In this document: positions 1-7,361 of the stretch, piece after piece
How positions within the stretch are numbered: position 1 is the stretch's first letter
Layout: every line of letters begins with the position of its first letter
Source of the DNA: JBLHGU01 sp047615875
Lineage (GTDB): Bacteria > Pseudomonadota > Gammaproteobacteria > Arenicellales > CAJQKF01
Assembly: GCA_047615875.1 (NCBI GenBank)
Contig: JBLHGU010000043.1
Location: 1 to 29,619, forward strand
Direction of reading: 5' to 3'
DNA: 29,619 bases
The notes under the pieces: generated by a model
What the model was told of the DNA's origin: nothing
The model's input: the letters and a program-made list of their open reading frames with translations, nothing else
Databases searched by the model: none
Position numbers and translations under genes: made by a program

Positions 1-362
1 GAATCTATTCAATCTGGGACGTCACCTGGTCAGAGCCGAGCACTATCGGGACCTTAGGATAAGTGCGCTCAGTGAATGGAGCAGGGTGGTTGCTTGATTG
101 CAATTGGTAGTAGTTTTATCGATCGGAGAACTTAACTTGTCACCCCCCCCCCAAATTGTTTCAATCACTGCGAAACGGTTTTATAGGAGCGCCTTTTTCC
201 TTATGTTTTTCAGTCGGTTATTCAATGCGGCAAATACAGCATTCGTTGCAAATATGTGGCATCTCTCAATTCGTTTCATTTTATATGAAACGAATACTTG
301 AATAATTTAATATATTCTTATAAATTAGATAGTTATACGTTTCAACAAGATATATTATCGTT
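1..362. other. Gene-free left edge, AT-rich
   Basis: I see no convincing gene here. The only open frame of any length on the plus strand (98-301) has no ribosome binding site and no recognisable protein features. The stretch holds a run of ten C (143-152), an 11-bp perfect inverted repeat (269-295) and further copies of its CGTTTCA core at 339-345 and 359-365. It ends where the IS91-like remnant begins. It probably represents intergenic DNA or eroded mobile-element flank. Confidence 0.5.
269..295. promoter_or_regulatory. Perfect 11-bp inverted repeat, possible operator
   Basis: The arms ATTCGTTTCAT (269-279) and ATGAAACGAAT (285-295) are perfectly complementary around a 5-nt AT spacer. The core CGTTTCA recurs twice downstream (339-345, 359-365) in the same orientation as the left arm. 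There is no T-tract on either side, so a terminator is unlikely. The spacing suits a dimeric helix-turn-helix repressor, but no regulated gene lies inside the window next to it. The role is inferred only. Confidence 0.4.
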
Positions 363-595
363 TCATGCCCGTCGCAGAGTATAGGAAGCATAAAGCCTAT
401 GTTAATGGAAAAAGATGCGGAGGTAAACGCGCCATGGGGTCCGAAAAGTTGATCAACGGGCTCTGATTTATCTTAGGGTTCTGGAAATCTGGCCATTTCT
501 TCTGATTAATAGACGGCTCATGTCGTTCACGCCACAATGAAGGCGAATATACCCCTACAGTCTTATTAAATCAGACCGCAATCCCTTGCTATTAG
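363..595 (-). mobile_element. 3' end of IS91-family element with candidate oriIS
   Basis: This non-coding stretch lies directly downstream of the transposase stop on the minus strand, where IS91/ISCR elements carry their replication origin (oriIS). On the minus strand, 377-397 contains CTTTATGCTTCCTATAC. Its TTCCTATA core resembles the AACTTCCTATACC end of the ISCR1 oriIS as I remember it. The outer boundary of the element is probably near 363-376. The opposite end (terIS) is missing. The assignment as oriIS is based on position and the short motif, not on an alignment. Confidence 0.5.
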
Positions 596-1186
596 TCAGT
601 GAAAGAGATCGAGCTGCGCTGGGGCGCGACTCTCGGGTAGCTGGATCGTATCCTGGTATTTCCTCTTATTCTTTAGATGGTCGAGTATTTTGTTGATGAC
701 GACAGGATCTTCGATGCTAGCAATGACTTTCATGGCGCCACTGCAGGTACTGCAGGTCTCGATATCGATACTGAACACACGCCTTAATCTTTGTGCCCAG
801 GTCATGCTCGCGCGGTGTTTGGCCGGTGTGAACAGAGCACGGTGCTTTCTGTTGGGTGCAAACACACCGTGATAGCGGGTCAGGTTGACGCGCGGTCTGG
901 GTACCAGTGCCGCGAGTTTGGCCATGAAGTCCAGGGGCTCACAAAATCACCTGGAGTGATTTTGAACAGCCGCAGGCTGGCCCACAGGGTGAAGGGCAGG
1001 AGGCCCGGAATAAAGATGACGTGGGTGGCGCCGTTTCGGTACGGTGTCTTTAGTTGGTAACGAATGTTGCCACTCGGGGTCAGTGACAGCCGCTTTTCTG
1101 ACACCGCGGGCCGGGTAATGTATCGGCACAATCGTTCCAGCTTGTTGCGCTGATGAGCCTTGGCCGCCACGCCTGCCTGCAGACTG
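596..1186 (-). pseudogene. IS91-family transposase, C-terminal remnant, interrupted
   Basis: Two minus-strand frames together give a continuous IS91 transposase C-terminal half. The first piece (about 1186 down to 1012) includes KLERLCRYITRPAVSEKRL and NIRYQLKTPYRNGATHVIF. The second (940 down to 596) includes LAALVPRPRVNLTRYHGVFAPN and ends with the Cys pair of IDIETCSTCSGAMKVIA and a TGA stop. A 71-bp insert (941-1011) sits exactly between the TTT and GAG codons of the joined frame and shifts it by two. The N-terminal zinc-finger and much of the catalytic part are absent, because the remnant is cut at about 1186 by the junction with the IS3 remnant. It cannot make an active transposase. Confidence 0.85.
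941..1011 (-). repeat. 71-bp hairpin element inserted in IS91 remnant (copy A)
   Basis: The insert is delimited by the otherwise intact IS91 reading frame on both sides. It contains a strong hairpin, AAAATCAC-CTGGA-GTGATTTT (943-963), and a second one, CAGCC-GCA-GGCTG (967-979). Its first 46 bp (941-986) recur at 1187-1232 with 38 of 46 positions identical. No target duplication is evident. It could be a small palindromic mobile unit (REP/MITE-like), but its family is unknown to me. Confidence 0.6.
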
Positions 1187-1232
1187 ACAAAATCGTCTGG
1201 AACGATTTTGAACAGCCGAAGGCCAACCCACA
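1187..1232 (-). repeat. Second copy of the hairpin element (copy B)
   Basis: This 46-bp match to copy A includes the hairpin AAAATCGT-CTGGA-ACGATTTT (1189-1209). The two differing bases in each arm are compensatory compared with copy A, so the stem is preserved. It lies exactly at the junction between IS91 coding sequence (ending near 1186) and IS3 orfB coding sequence (starting near 1223). The second hairpin is weaker here than in copy A. Confidence 0.55.
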
Positions 1233-1705
1233 ATACGACGTGAGTATAAATCCATGACAATAGCCAAATACATCCAGCCTTCGGCTGTTCTTAAGTAGGT
1301 AATGTCACCTGCTCAAATTTTATCCGCGGCAACAGGATTGAAATTCATATTGAGTAAGTTGTCTGCTACTGTATCACTGTGTTTGTGTTGTGTTGTCACT
1401 TTATATGCAATTCGTTGCCTGACTATTAACCTCAACCTTTTCATGATATTACGCGTCTTGTATCGGCCAATAGCAAGACCTTCTTCTTGCAGCTTCTTGC
1501 TCAGTTCACGACTGCCTAAACTTTCCCTACTATCCACAAATAGCTTTTTTGCTCTACGATGAAGGTGCAGCTCTTCAGACGTAATCAGCTTGCCAGGCCG
1601 CTTGCACCATGCGTAGTAGCCGGATGGGGTCAATTTTAATATTCGGCAGAGCATCGTCACTGGGTAGCCTTCTTGTGCATGAATAAAATCGTACTTTATT
1701 TCATT
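1223..1705 (-). pseudogene. IS3-family transposase orfB, truncated with internal stop
   Basis: The minus-strand frame contains typical IS3 orfB N-terminal sequence: KYDFIHAQEGYPVTMLCRIL, then LTPSGYYAWCKRP, and later GDITYLRTAEGWMYLAIVMD and LYSRRIVGW. A TGA at 1313-1315 replaces the codon that in relatives encodes the Trp before the GDITY segment. Downstream of VGW, at about 1223, the homology stops at hairpin copy B, so the second and third catalytic acidic residues of the DDE domain are gone. The N-terminal part overlaps the end of orfA in another frame, as expected for programmed -1 frameshifting. It is inactive both by truncation and by the stop. Confidence 0.85.
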
Positions 1706-1986
1706 TCTTTCGCAAAGAAGGCGCTGGCTTTTTTTAATATTTCTCTCTCCATGCGCAAATGCTTATTCTCTTGGCGCAATCGCTTTAATTCTTCTCGTTC
1801 ACCTTCTGCTAACCCTTTTCCCATTTGCCGATCTTCAATCTCCTGCTTCCATCGGTACAGCATACTCACTGCTAAACCCAGTGATCTTGCAGCCTCTGGT
1901 ACCGTATACCCTTGGCTATGGACCAGCGCAACAGCTTCTTCTTTAAATTCCTTTCCATAAGTCTTATAACTTCGTTTTTGCCCCAT
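1696..1986 (-). CDS. IS3-family transposase orfA (InsE-like HTH protein)
   Basis: This 96-residue protein has the IS3 orfA layout. A helix-turn-helix lies in residues about 10-48 (FKEEAVALVHSQGYTVPEAA, then SMLYRWK), followed by a leucine-rich coiled coil in residues about 60-90 (ELKRLRQENKHLRMEREILK). It binds the element's terminal repeats and supplies the N-terminal part of the fused transposase. The frame is intact, but its partner orfB is broken, so the element is not autonomous. The 50 bp beyond its start include a TGGTCTAATAG sequence (minus strand, ending near 2049) that may be the terminal inverted repeat. Confidence 0.85.
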   Translation of the reverse strand: MGQKRSYKTYGKEFKEEAVALVHSQGYTVPEAARSLGLAVSMLYRWKQEIEDRQMGKGLAEGEREELKRLRQENKHLRMEREILKKASAFFAKEMK

Positions 1987-2151
1987 CTTGAACCCCTCAA
2001 TGCTAGACCGTTATTGTCTCTCATTAATGTGTCCAGTTCTATTAGACCAGAACAGTAATTGCTGGGTCCATGATAGCTAGTGAATAGGACAAAGGAGGAA
2101 TTTCCTGAGCCTGTAGTAGAGCTGAGAACCACAAACAAATTAGACCACTAC

Positions 2152-2763
2152 TTAATTTGCGCAAATAACTTCATCTAGTACACCAGTGTAAAGTTTGTTC
2201 TGATACGCCCAGTTAATATGCAAATTGAAGGAACTGTTACTATCAAGACTAAAAATCAACATTCCCTGATTCCAGTCACCCGGCTGATAGATATGCTCAA
2301 CAGGAAACTGGCCCCACTCAAAGGCAATGAGCTGTGGTAATTCAAGTCCTATATCTTTCCAGTGATTTAGCCAGGACTCGGTGCTTCTTATTGATTCGGA
2401 TTGGCCGTTGCTTTGTACCATCCAGTCTGCGGTTTTAAAATGAATTGACCCAGTAGTGTGTCCATTGCGAACCACGGTCATAAACACACAGGTTCGGGCT
2501 AATTCTTCGATGGCATTAACAGGAAAACCTCTGCCAGAAAAAAATGCTCTGATCTGATCCGGTAATATCTGAGTGAGGCTGTAGGTTACCTCGTCACTTG
2601 TACGTTTCCAGGTATGGGTGCCGATCTGCGGATTTATATTGTGTTCGGTGGTAGCCAACGCAGGTGTGACCGAAAAAATAGCCAGGCATGCAAATGCTCG
2701 AGAAAATTCTGTCAAAATATTCCTCATGGATGAAATTTGGCGGTGAAATATAAAGTGGCGCAT
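2152..2763 (-). CDS. Secreted protein of unknown function
   Basis: I do not recognise this 203-residue protein. It has an N-terminal signal sequence. The better start may be the internal Met13, followed by a hydrophobic stretch FACLAIFSVTPALA and a likely cleavage after ALA, placing the mature protein in the periplasm. The mature part has two cysteines (in ARTCVF and at the C-terminal VICAN) that could form a disulfide, and many aromatic residues (FEWGQFPVEHIYQPGDWNQG). It lies 30 bp downstream of the FAD oxidoreductase on the same strand, with a weak terminator-like hairpin between them. It borders the mobile-element region. No function is assigned. Confidence 0.75.
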   Translation of the reverse strand: MRHFIFHRQISSMRNILTEFSRAFACLAIFSVTPALATTEHNINPQIGTHTWKRTSDEVTYSLTQILPDQIRAFFSGRGFPVNAIEELARTCVFMTVVRNGHTTGSIHFKTADWMVQSNGQSESIRSTESWLNHWKDIGLELPQLIAFEWGQFPVEHIYQPGDWNQGMLIFSLDSNSSFNLHINWAYQNKLYTGVLDEVICAN

Positions 2764-2769
2764 TGGTTC

Positions 2770-2802
2770 AAAAAACTAGCTGGATGCCGCTTTTTACCAG
2801 CT
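2770..2802 (-). terminator. Weak rho-independent terminator after the FAD oxidoreductase
   Basis: On the minus strand, AGCTGG (2802-2797) and CCAGCT (2783-2778) form a 6-bp stem around a 13-nt loop. They are followed by a short T-run corresponding to the A-run at 2770-2775. The left arm overlaps the last codons of the oxidoreductase. The stem is short, so read-through into the next gene is likely. Confidence 0.35.
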
Positions 2803-4131
2803 ATCTTTGAAGTGATGCCAGGCATAGACTGGCTTAAGGTAACGACGACGAATAGCGGGTAGGGGAAATTTGCGTAGGGGTGTACTCATTATTGTTGGAA
2901 TTTTAGAACCCTGTGCGTCACCTACAATTTTTGATGCTAGTAACTTGCCAGTATAACTCCCCAGCGCAACTCCATTGCCGTGATAAGCCATGCCAATCCA
3001 GGTTTTCTGCATTCCGTCGAGGGGGCCTGCATAGGGTACGAGGTTTCGATTCAAACATAACATTCCAGACCAGAAGTAGGGCGTTTCGACCTGACTCCAG
3101 GCTGGAAACATTTGCTCGAAATCCTGTCGGGCCCTAACGCGGCTTTTTGCCATGTCCACCTCACTACCACTGGTGCCGCCGCGTAGACCAAATAAAAACT
3201 GGCGATTTGGCATAAGGCGAAAATAGTGCAGCATAGTGCGAGTGTCCCAGGCCATCAGGTCGCTCCACCAACCCTGGCTTTGCAACTCAGACTCTGTCAG
3301 TGGCCGCGTTACCAGAATATTGGATATTGAGGGCAAAAACTTACCGTCGAGACCTGGTAGCCAGTTATCATGGCTGTACCCATTACTAGCGATAACAAGA
3401 TTGTCTGCTTCGACCATACCCTGTTCAGTACGCACTCTATGCTTACTACCGGAACGTTCTACTTCAATTGCTGAGCTATTTCCGAAGATCATTCCCGAAG
3501 CCTGAATTAGTTGGCTGGTCAATGTATTAACGTACTTACGTGGGTTGATCGCGAATCCTATAGGCATATGCACAGCACCGTGAAACTCAGGGCCATAGAG
3601 GCCCAATTCTTTCAGTGCGCCTTTAGGGTGAACAGTGCAATTCACGTCGAACTGACGTTTTAGGTAGTCAGCTTCCTCGTGTAGAGATTGCATGTCATTG
3701 GGACGGTGTGCCATCAGGCATTCGCCATCTGAATGCCTGTCAGCATTTTCCTCAGTCCGATCCAGATTATCCCGCACCAGTTCAATGGCCGCTATCTGGG
3801 CATGATGAAATTCCTGAGTAGCTGGCATGCCATATTTTTTTACTAGCTCTGGTAGCTCCAGCTTGGCACCGCCAATACAGACAAAGCCACCATTCCGCCC
3901 GGACGCGCCGAATCCAGGTTGCTCTGCATCCAGCACACACACCGATTGCTGATAGTTACGTGTCAGTTCAAGAGCACAGTTCAGTCCAGTAAAACCAGCG
4001 CCGATCACCACGGTATCGACCTGTAAGTTTTCTTTCAGGCTTTCGAACTGGGGCAGGTCAGCCGTGCTATTCCAATAGCAATCTTGAATTGGCACTGCCC
4101 CGTAGGCCGTTGGATGAAATATCTTTTTCAC
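2794..4131 (-). CDS. FAD-dependent oxidoreductase, DAO/PuuB-like
   Basis: This 445-residue flavoprotein of the D-amino-acid-oxidase fold family resembles gamma-glutamylputrescine oxidase (PuuB). The dinucleotide-binding motif GAGFTG is at residues 44-49. It is followed by PGFGASGRNGGFV, the conserved loop contacting the flavin, and the C-terminal substrate/FAD segment includes WIGMAYHGNGVALGSYTGK. The family oxidises secondary or primary amines using O2, giving an aldehyde or imine and H2O2. The start is GTG and overlaps the arfB stop by four bases (GTGA), so translation is probably coupled. The exact substrate cannot be told; other N-methyl amine oxidases share this fold. The nearby ABC transporter could deliver a substrate, but this is only inferred. 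Confidence 0.85.
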   Translation of the reverse strand: MKKIFHPTAYGAVPIQDCYWNSTADLPQFESLKENLQVDTVVIGAGFTGLNCALELTRNYQQSVCVLDAEQPGFGASGRNGGFVCIGGAKLELPELVKKYGMPATQEFHHAQIAAIELVRDNLDRTEENADRHSDGECLMAHRPNDMQSLHEEADYLKRQFDVNCTVHPKGALKELGLYGPEFHGAVHMPIGFAINPRKYVNTLTSQLIQASGMIFGNSSAIEVERSGSKHRVRTEQGMVEADNLVIASNGYSHDNWLPGLDGKFLPSISNILVTRPLTESELQSQGWWSDLMAWDTRTMLHYFRLMPNRQFLFGLRGGTSGSEVDMAKSRVRARQDFEQMFPAWSQVETPYFWSGMLCLNRNLVPYAGPLDGMQKTWIGMAYHGNGVALGSYTGKLLASKIVGDAQGSKIPTIMSTPLRKFPLPAIRRRYLKPVYAWHHFKDSW

Positions 4132-4547
4132 TCTACAGGTGCTCTGCGTAGAGATTTAAGTTTGCTATGACGGGTTTTCTGGTCAAGACGCCGGGTTTTG
4201 GATGCTTTAGATGGTCTAGTGGCCTTACGGGCTTTATCTACCGTAACGTGACGAAGAATTAGCTCCTGTAACCGCTCAATAGCGTCCTGCCGATTCTTCT
4301 CCTGGGTTCGATAGCGTTGAGCCTTTATTATTATTGTGCCGTCAGAGGTAATCCTGCGGTCACGAGCTGTTTTAAGGCGTAATTTCCAGACTTCCGGCAG
4401 GCTGGATGAGGGGATGTCAAAGCGTAATTGGAGAGCGCTTGAAACCTTATTGACATTTTGCCCACCAGGCCCCTGGGCACGAATGGGGATTAAGAGTATT
4501 TCCCTTTCATCAATTGTCGCGTACTGATTAAGTCTAATTTGCGGCAT
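4128..4547 (-). CDS. arfB: Alternative ribosome-rescue factor ArfB (YaeJ)
   Basis: This 139-residue class-I release-factor-like protein hydrolyses peptidyl-tRNA on ribosomes stalled on broken mRNA. The catalytic GGQ is at residues 28-30 within RAQGPGGQNVNKVSS. The C-terminal tail (about residues 105-139) is rich in Lys and Arg (KARKATRPSKASKTRRLDQK), which in this family enters the empty mRNA channel. The codon-recognition domain of normal release factors is absent, as expected. The length matches the family. A GGAAG ribosome site precedes the ATG. It forms a pair with the downstream oxidoreductase through a four-base overlap. Confidence 0.93.
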   Translation of the reverse strand: MPQIRLNQYATIDEREILLIPIRAQGPGGQNVNKVSSALQLRFDIPSSSLPEVWKLRLKTARDRRITSDGTIIIKAQRYRTQEKNRQDAIERLQELILRHVTVDKARKATRPSKASKTRRLDQKTRHSKLKSLRRAPVE

Positions 4548-4700
4548 AGGGTCTTCCGGTTTTGCCGGTTATAGACTTGCAACCACCTGGCGAACCGACA
4601 AATTTCGATAAACCAGGCAGTTGAAGCCTCTCCTCACAAGTCAGTCTGTAGCCCCAAAGCTCCGTATAAAAGAATCATTGTGACTACTCATGTGTTTGAT

Positions 4701-5576
4701 CTAACCACCCAGGAACAGGCGGCCAACCTCTGGATTTTCAAGCAAGTCATCACCCTTGCCAGCAATAGCGGTTTGACCGGATACCAGTACATAACCGAGA
4801 TCGGCGAATTCTAGCCCCTTCTTGGCATTTTGTTCAACCATGATGATTGTTTTACCTTCATTATGCTGAAGATCGTCAAGTATCTCGAATACCATATCAA
4901 TAAAGCGTGGTTCGAGACCAATAGAAGGCTCATCAACCAGCAGAAGGTTGGGGTCCATTACCAACGCCCTTGAAATCTCTAAAAGACGTCTCTCGCCACC
5001 TGACAAAACTTTAGCTGGTTTTTTACGTCGCTCAGCCAGTCGTGTGTATTTGTCAAAAACACGCTCGGCTGCTCGTTTGGCCTCGGCAGGATCATCCTGT
5101 AGGTACCCACCCATCCACAGATTTTCTTCTACAGTCATATCGGGAAACACAGATTTATCTTGCAGAATGTAAGCGATTCCAGCCTTCTTGAGTTTTTCGT
5201 TGGAGCTCATCTTCGTAACATCCATCTGTTCAGAACCCTGACCAACCGTGATGTTGCCTGAAAATATTTTGTTAAAGCCAAAAATAGCGTGCAGTATTGT
5301 CGACTTACCTGCGCCATTTGGTCCAATCAAACAAAGCGACTGACCCTTGCCGACACGCAAATTGAAATTGTGTAAGATTTCCATCTTGCCGTAGCCGGCG
5401 TTCAAATTATTTATAGAACAATAGACATCACCGTCAACTAATGCGTCCAATTCTTCGACAGTAGCGCCGTCACCCAGTTTTTCAGCCTGTTCAATCACAG
5501 CTTCAACCGATATAACCGTCTCTACCGAGCCACCGTGATAGCCCTTAGCTTTAGATGAAGTATCTGGCTGATTCAT
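4701..5576 (-). CDS. livF: HAAT ABC transporter ATP-binding protein LivF, N-terminally extended
   Basis: This is the second ATPase of a branched-chain-amino-acid-type importer. Walker A GPNGAGKS is at residues 85-92, the Q-loop lies in YILQDKSVFPDMTVEENL, the signature is LSGGERRLLEISRAL, and Walker B is LLLVDEPSIGL. The usual LivF switch segment VEQNA is present. The protein has 291 residues, about 50 more than typical LivF. The extra length is an N-terminal segment (residues 1-50), partly acidic, containing VETVISVEAVIEQAEKLGDG. The start is supported by GGAG upstream and by a one-base TAATG overlap with livG, so the extension appears real. It is the last gene of the transporter operon. Confidence 0.92.
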   Translation of the reverse strand: MNQPDTSSKAKGYHGGSVETVISVEAVIEQAEKLGDGATVEELDALVDGDVYCSINNLNAGYGKMEILHNFNLRVGKGQSLCLIGPNGAGKSTILHAIFGFNKIFSGNITVGQGSEQMDVTKMSSNEKLKKAGIAYILQDKSVFPDMTVEENLWMGGYLQDDPAEAKRAAERVFDKYTRLAERRKKPAKVLSGGERRLLEISRALVMDPNLLLVDEPSIGLEPRFIDMVFEILDDLQHNEGKTIIMVEQNAKKGLEFADLGYVLVSGQTAIAGKGDDLLENPEVGRLFLGG

Positions 5577-6316
5577 TAGTGTGCTCCGAGGTAGGCGTCA
5601 ATGACGCGTTGATCGCCTTGAATTTCTGCGGCTGTACCATGAGCCAACATTTCGCCATGGGCGAGGCAATAGATATTTTCAGCCAAATTCATTATTACCC
5701 GCATATTATGTTCAATAACAAATAACGTGATACCCAACTCACTATTTGCTCGCTTCAAGCGATCTATTAAGCCATTAATCAGAGTAGGGTTGATACCTGC
5801 GGTTGGCTCATCAAGAAGTAAAACCTTTGGGTCGTTCATTAACGCCATGGCGAACTCCAACAGTTTCTGCTGGCCAAAGGATAAATCCCCTGAAATCAGG
5901 TGACGTTTCTGGTACAGCCCAACAAACTCAAGAAAATGTTCTGCTTTATCGGTTAGATCGGGAGAAAACTTTTTGAACATATCACGATAGGTTGCATTCC
6001 TATGCGGCAGGGATATCAGCATATTATCCACACAGTTCATCTTTGAGTAAATTCGGGTCTGCTGAAAAGTGCGAAGCAAGCCAAGACGGGCAATTTTTTG
6101 TACCCGTATTTTAGATATATCCTGGCCCTGAAACATGATGGAACCGCTGTCTATGGGGTGGTAACCAACTATTGAGTTAAACAGAGTGGTTTTGCCCGAG
6201 CCATTGGGTCCGATTAAACCGGTGATAGTTCCTTCCTTAACTTCGAGACTAACGTCGTGATTCGCACGAACACCACCGAAAGATTTGCTTACGTTATAAA
6301 CTTCGATATTGCTCAT
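5576..6316 (-). CDS. livG: HAAT ABC transporter ATP-binding protein LivG
   Basis: This is the first ATPase subunit, 246 residues, of usual length. Walker A GPNGSGKT is at residues 36-43. The LivG-type signature LSFGQQKLLEFAMAL, Walker B VLLLDEPTAGI and the switch histidine in FVIEHNM are all present. The C-terminal LAHGEMLAHGTAAEI segment is characteristic of the LivG family. It works with LivF to power the LivH/LivM permease at the inner face of the cytoplasmic membrane. One base separates it from livM, so expression is translationally coupled. Confidence 0.95.
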   Translation of the reverse strand: MSNIEVYNVSKSFGGVRANHDVSLEVKEGTITGLIGPNGSGKTTLFNSIVGYHPIDSGSIMFQGQDISKIRVQKIARLGLLRTFQQTRIYSKMNCVDNMLISLPHRNATYRDMFKKFSPDLTDKAEHFLEFVGLYQKRHLISGDLSFGQQKLLEFAMALMNDPKVLLLDEPTAGINPTLINGLIDRLKRANSELGITLFVIEHNMRVIMNLAENIYCLAHGEMLAHGTAAEIQGDQRVIDAYLGAH

Positions 6317-6317
6317 G

Positions 6318-7361
6318 TTATGCCTTCGCCTCTTTTGCTTTACTCATGCGGGCATCCACTTTTAAACCAAATCTTTCAGGCCACTTGCGTTGCATCCAGC
6401 CCATGATGCCTTCTTGAAAAAACACCACATTGATTACAATCAAAAGTCCAAGCGCAATCCATTGCCAGCCGAGTAAATAGGTCCAGGTGACTTCTTTAAC
6501 TATATGAAAAACCGTCGCACCGAGAACCGGTCCCCACAAAGTACCTTTGCCACCCAGTAATGCCATGGCGACCATGAAAATACCAAACGTGACAGTAGGA
6601 AAAGCCACTTCCAGAGGTTCAATAAACCCGGTCATATTGCCAAATAAGGCACCGGAGATGCCCAGGAAAAAGGCCGAGAAGGCCCAGGTGAATGACTTAT
6701 AACGTAGAGTATGAATACCCATCGCTTCGGCTTTTTCTTCATCATCGCGTATGGCGTTGATAGCCAGTCCGTAACTAGTACTGTACAACCATTTAACAAA
6801 TATAAAGGTGCTAATAACAGCAGCCAAAGCAAGATAGTAAAATAACTGTGTTTTCTCCGGAGCCGTACCTGGATGTACCGGAATAGATATGCCACTACCT
6901 GCACCAAGCCACTCCCAGGCACCAATTAACTCGCCTGCCGCGAGGGCTATGCCCAAGGTGCCGATGGCGAAATAAGGGCCACGTAACCCAAACATGAACG
7001 TGCTAAAAATGAAGGCAATAATCACACAGCCAATAGCTGCAGCAATTATGCCGAGATACAACCCTGTATAATATTGGGAGTCTGTAAACACCGGATTGAT
7101 GTCTGAGAATGGCGATGTATATTCACCTAAATCATAATAAAGGCCAACCTGAACCGCAGCGCAGATATACATACCAAAACCGAAATAGGCGATATTTCCC
7201 AGTGAGTTGTAACCCATTTGTCCACCCATCATGTCCCAGGTGAGTGCAAACAAGATCATTATCCACAGCATAGTGATCTGAAATGTCAGGGCAGGGAAAA
7301 TGAAGGGTGCGATCAGTCCAAAAGCAAGGATGACACCCTGAAGTTGTGATTCTCTGCTCAT
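6318..7361 (-). CDS. livM: HAAT ABC transporter permease LivM
   Basis: This 347-residue inner-membrane permease has many hydrophobic segments and the family-typical order. An N-terminal helix set is followed by LTWDMMGGQMGYNSLGNIAYFG. A conserved core with GPYFAIGTLGIALAAGELIG comes next. The coupling-helix region is YGLAINAIRDDEEKAEAMGI, and LFGNMTGFIEP and LLGGKGTLWGPVLGA follow. It partners with LivH to form the substrate channel. The start codon overlaps the livH stop by four bases (ATGA). A glycine-rich MGGQMG replaces the more common wording at the first conserved loop, which is within family variation. Confidence 0.93.
   Translation of the reverse strand: MSRESQLQGVILAFGLIAPFIFPALTFQITMLWIMILFALTWDMMGGQMGYNSLGNIAYFGFGMYICAAVQVGLYYDLGEYTSPFSDINPVFTDSQYYTGLYLGIIAAAIGCVIIAFIFSTFMFGLRGPYFAIGTLGIALAAGELIGAWEWLGAGSGISIPVHPGTAPEKTQLFYYLALAAVISTFIFVKWLYSTSYGLAINAIRDDEEKAEAMGIHTLRYKSFTWAFSAFFLGISGALFGNMTGFIEPLEVAFPTVTFGIFMVAMALLGGKGTLWGPVLGATVFHIVKEVTWTYLLGWQWIALGLLIVINVVFFQEGIMGWMQRKWPERFGLKVDARMSKAKEAKA

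Larger units (their letters stand above)
1223..2049 (-). mobile_element. Truncated IS3-family insertion sequence
   Basis: The remnant comprises orfA, the 5' part of orfB and a likely terminal end near 2029-2049. Only one end survives; the orfB-distal end was lost at the junction with the IS91 remnant. A second ATTAGACCA (2139-2147) occurs about 100 bp beyond the likely end, in the same orientation as the one at 2041-2049. I could not establish whether it marks an older boundary. Confidence 0.7.

Noticed and set aside
143..152. Run of ten C
   Set aside because: It could be a phase-variation tract, but no gene spans it or starts near it, and homopolymers of this length are also prone to sequencing error.
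98..301. 67-codon plus-strand open frame
   Set aside because: It has no ribosome site, runs across the C10 homopolymer and the palindrome at 269-295, and has no recognisable protein features.
947..1273. Apparent 108-residue protein on the minus strand starting with IS3 sequence
   Set aside because: It is a chimera: the first 17 residues are IS3 orfB, and the rest is out-of-frame reading of hairpin copy B and IS91 sequence.
1872..2138. 88-residue minus-strand frame overlapping IS3 orfA
   Set aside because: It overlaps the well-supported orfA in another frame and has no family features.
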